Part shown: one piece after another, positions 6,350 through 6,728 of the stretch
Numbering within the stretch: the stretch's first letter is position 1
Layout of the letters: every line of letters begins with the position of its first letter
NCBI GenBank assembly: GCA_018222665.1
Contig: JAAEZW010000099.1
Span: forward strand, 1-6,728
DNA from: Paracoccaceae bacterium
GTDB lineage: Bacteria; Pseudomonadota; Alphaproteobacteria; Rhodobacterales; Rhodobacteraceae
DNA: 6,728 nucleotides
Direction of reading: 5' to 3'
Notes under the pieces: model-generated
Told to the model about the DNA's origin: nothing
The model's input: only the letters and a program-made list of their open reading frames with translations
Database searches by the model: none
Translations under genes and position numbers: made by a program

Positions 6350-6515
6350 AAAACTAACGTTCACCTTTCTTATTTACTAAAATGTACAGAACAAAATACA
6401 TGAAAAAAGTCTGGATCAAACTTGGCTAAATCGCTGTAATCCACATAACCACTTGTAGAAATCTATCCAATAAGTCAAATTTCATCAATTAAGCTTGAAA
6501 CTATTGCCCCCAAAG

Positions 6516-6545
6516 CTTGCAGTTGCGCAAATGCCTGCCTATATA
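6516..6545 (+). promoter_or_regulatory. Candidate heat-shock (RpoH-type) promoter of dnaK
   Basis: CTTGCA at 6516-6521 followed by CCTATATA at 6538-6545 (18 bp between CTTGCA and TATATA) resembles the CTTG...C-TAT-T type of site used by sigma32 in alphaproteobacteria, where dnaK is a standard RpoH target. Transcription would start near 6552, giving a leader of about 100 nt. The heptamer AAGCTTG that contains the -35 also occurs 22 bp upstream (6491-6497), where CTTGAAA matches the sigma32 -35 better but lacks a -10 at the right distance. No CIRCE element was seen. Confidence 0.5.
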
Positions 6546-6588
6546 CCCGCTGTCGTGGTTGGAACGAGGAAAAACTCGAACACACGAT

Positions 6589-6621
6589 AACGCGGCGCTA
6601 ATGCCATAATGGGTTCGCGTT
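6589..6621 (+). promoter_or_regulatory. Possible stem-loop in the dnaK leader
   Basis: AACGCG (6589-6594) can pair with CGCGTT (6616-6621), with a 21-nt loop that contains a further GGC/GCC pairing. A smaller CGAG/CTCG hairpin lies just before it (about 6565-6578). The pairing ends 21 nt before the AAAGGGA ribosome site, so it leaves that site free. Structure in the leader may affect message stability or temperature response; this is inferred from base pairing only. Confidence 0.3.
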
Positions 6622-6654
6622 GCATGATATCGCCTAATTAAGAAAGGGATCAAA

Positions 6655-6728
6655 ATGGGAAAAGTTATTGGAATCGATCTAGGTACGACAAACAGTTGTG
6701 TTGCTATCATGGATGGCTCTCAACCACG
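6655..6728 (+). CDS. dnaK: Molecular chaperone DnaK (Hsp70), N-terminal end only
   Basis: The first 24 codons of DnaK, cut by the window edge. The visible [20 protein letters not shown] is the Hsp70 opening: beta strand 1 and the phosphate-1 loop of the actin-like ATPase domain, with Asp8, Gly10, Thr11, Thr12 and Asn13 in place. DnaK is the ATP-driven cytoplasmic chaperone that folds and rescues proteins with DnaJ and GrpE; dnaJ often follows it in this class but lies outside the window. AAAGGGA at 6643-6649 is 5 nt before the ATG and fixes the start. It is probably heat-inducible through the promoter at 6516-6545. Confidence 0.97.
   Translation, partial: MGKVIGIDLGTTNSCVAIMDGSQP

Larger units (their letters stand above)
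5848..6654. other. About 800 bp without a recognised gene, upstream of both cysQ and dnaK
   Basis: This spacer separates the divergent cysQ and dnaK genes and is far longer than any other gap in the window. From the left it holds a TTCCC/GGGAA inverted repeat (5899-5918), a 92-codon unrecognised minus-strand frame (5943-6221), an AT-rich stretch at about 6222-6510 rich in stops and short inverted repeats (listed separately), and the presumed dnaK promoter and leader (6516-6654). No tRNA cloverleaf, intrinsic terminator, riboswitch or transposon end was recognised. It may be decayed coding sequence, a regulatory region or an insertion between conserved genes. Confidence 0.6.

Noticed and set aside
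6382..6426. 15-codon plus-strand mini-frame (ATG...TAA) in the AT-rich spacer
   Set aside because: No ribosome site and too short to separate from chance in AT-rich DNA.
1..6728. CRISPR arrays, tRNA or rRNA genes, insertion sequences, attachment sites, toxin-antitoxin or phage-defence genes
   Set aside because: Looked for by eye on both strands; no spaced direct repeats, cloverleaf, transposase motif or recognisable defence domain was found.

Overview
The window looks like a chromosomal piece of an alphaproteobacterium, most likely a low-GC marine member of the Rhodobacterales (Roseobacter side). The basis is a short HRDC-less RNase D next to lptC-lptA-lptB, a long-form hibernation factor followed by ptsN, a CysQ of the Rhodobacterales type, and base composition that looks mid-40s % GC by eye. 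This is inference from remembered family sequences and gene order; no search was run.

Layout. At the left edge a minus-strand pair reads out of the window: an RhlG-like short-chain dehydrogenase/reductase (36-854) overlapping the start of a second gene (1-39). Divergently, a compact plus-strand operon runs rnd (TTG start) - lptC - lptA - lptB (TTG start, overlapping lptA). LptC, LptA and LptB are the inner-membrane/periplasmic half of the lipopolysaccharide export bridge. After a 220-bp gap holding a possible sigma70 promoter and a leader come hpf (long ribosome hibernation factor) and ptsN (nitrogen-PTS EIIA). Convergent with ptsN, on the minus strand, are cysQ (5044-5847) and, just after it, a 78-codon unknown gene (4790-5026).

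From 5848 to 6654 there are about 800 bp without a recognisable gene. This stretch holds one unrecognised 92-codon minus-strand frame, AT-rich sequence with several short inverted repeats, and, just before the right edge, a plausible heat-shock (RpoH-type) promoter and a roughly 110-nt leader for dnaK, whose first 24 codons end the window.

Functionally this is mostly housekeeping: envelope biogenesis (lpt), RNA processing (rnd), stress and stationary-phase physiology (hpf, ptsN, dnaK) and sulfur or nucleotide salvage (cysQ). I do not see a clear new system. The points most worth checking are the two unknown small genes, the 800-bp region upstream of dnaK, and the absence of kdsD and rpoN from positions where related loci often carry them.
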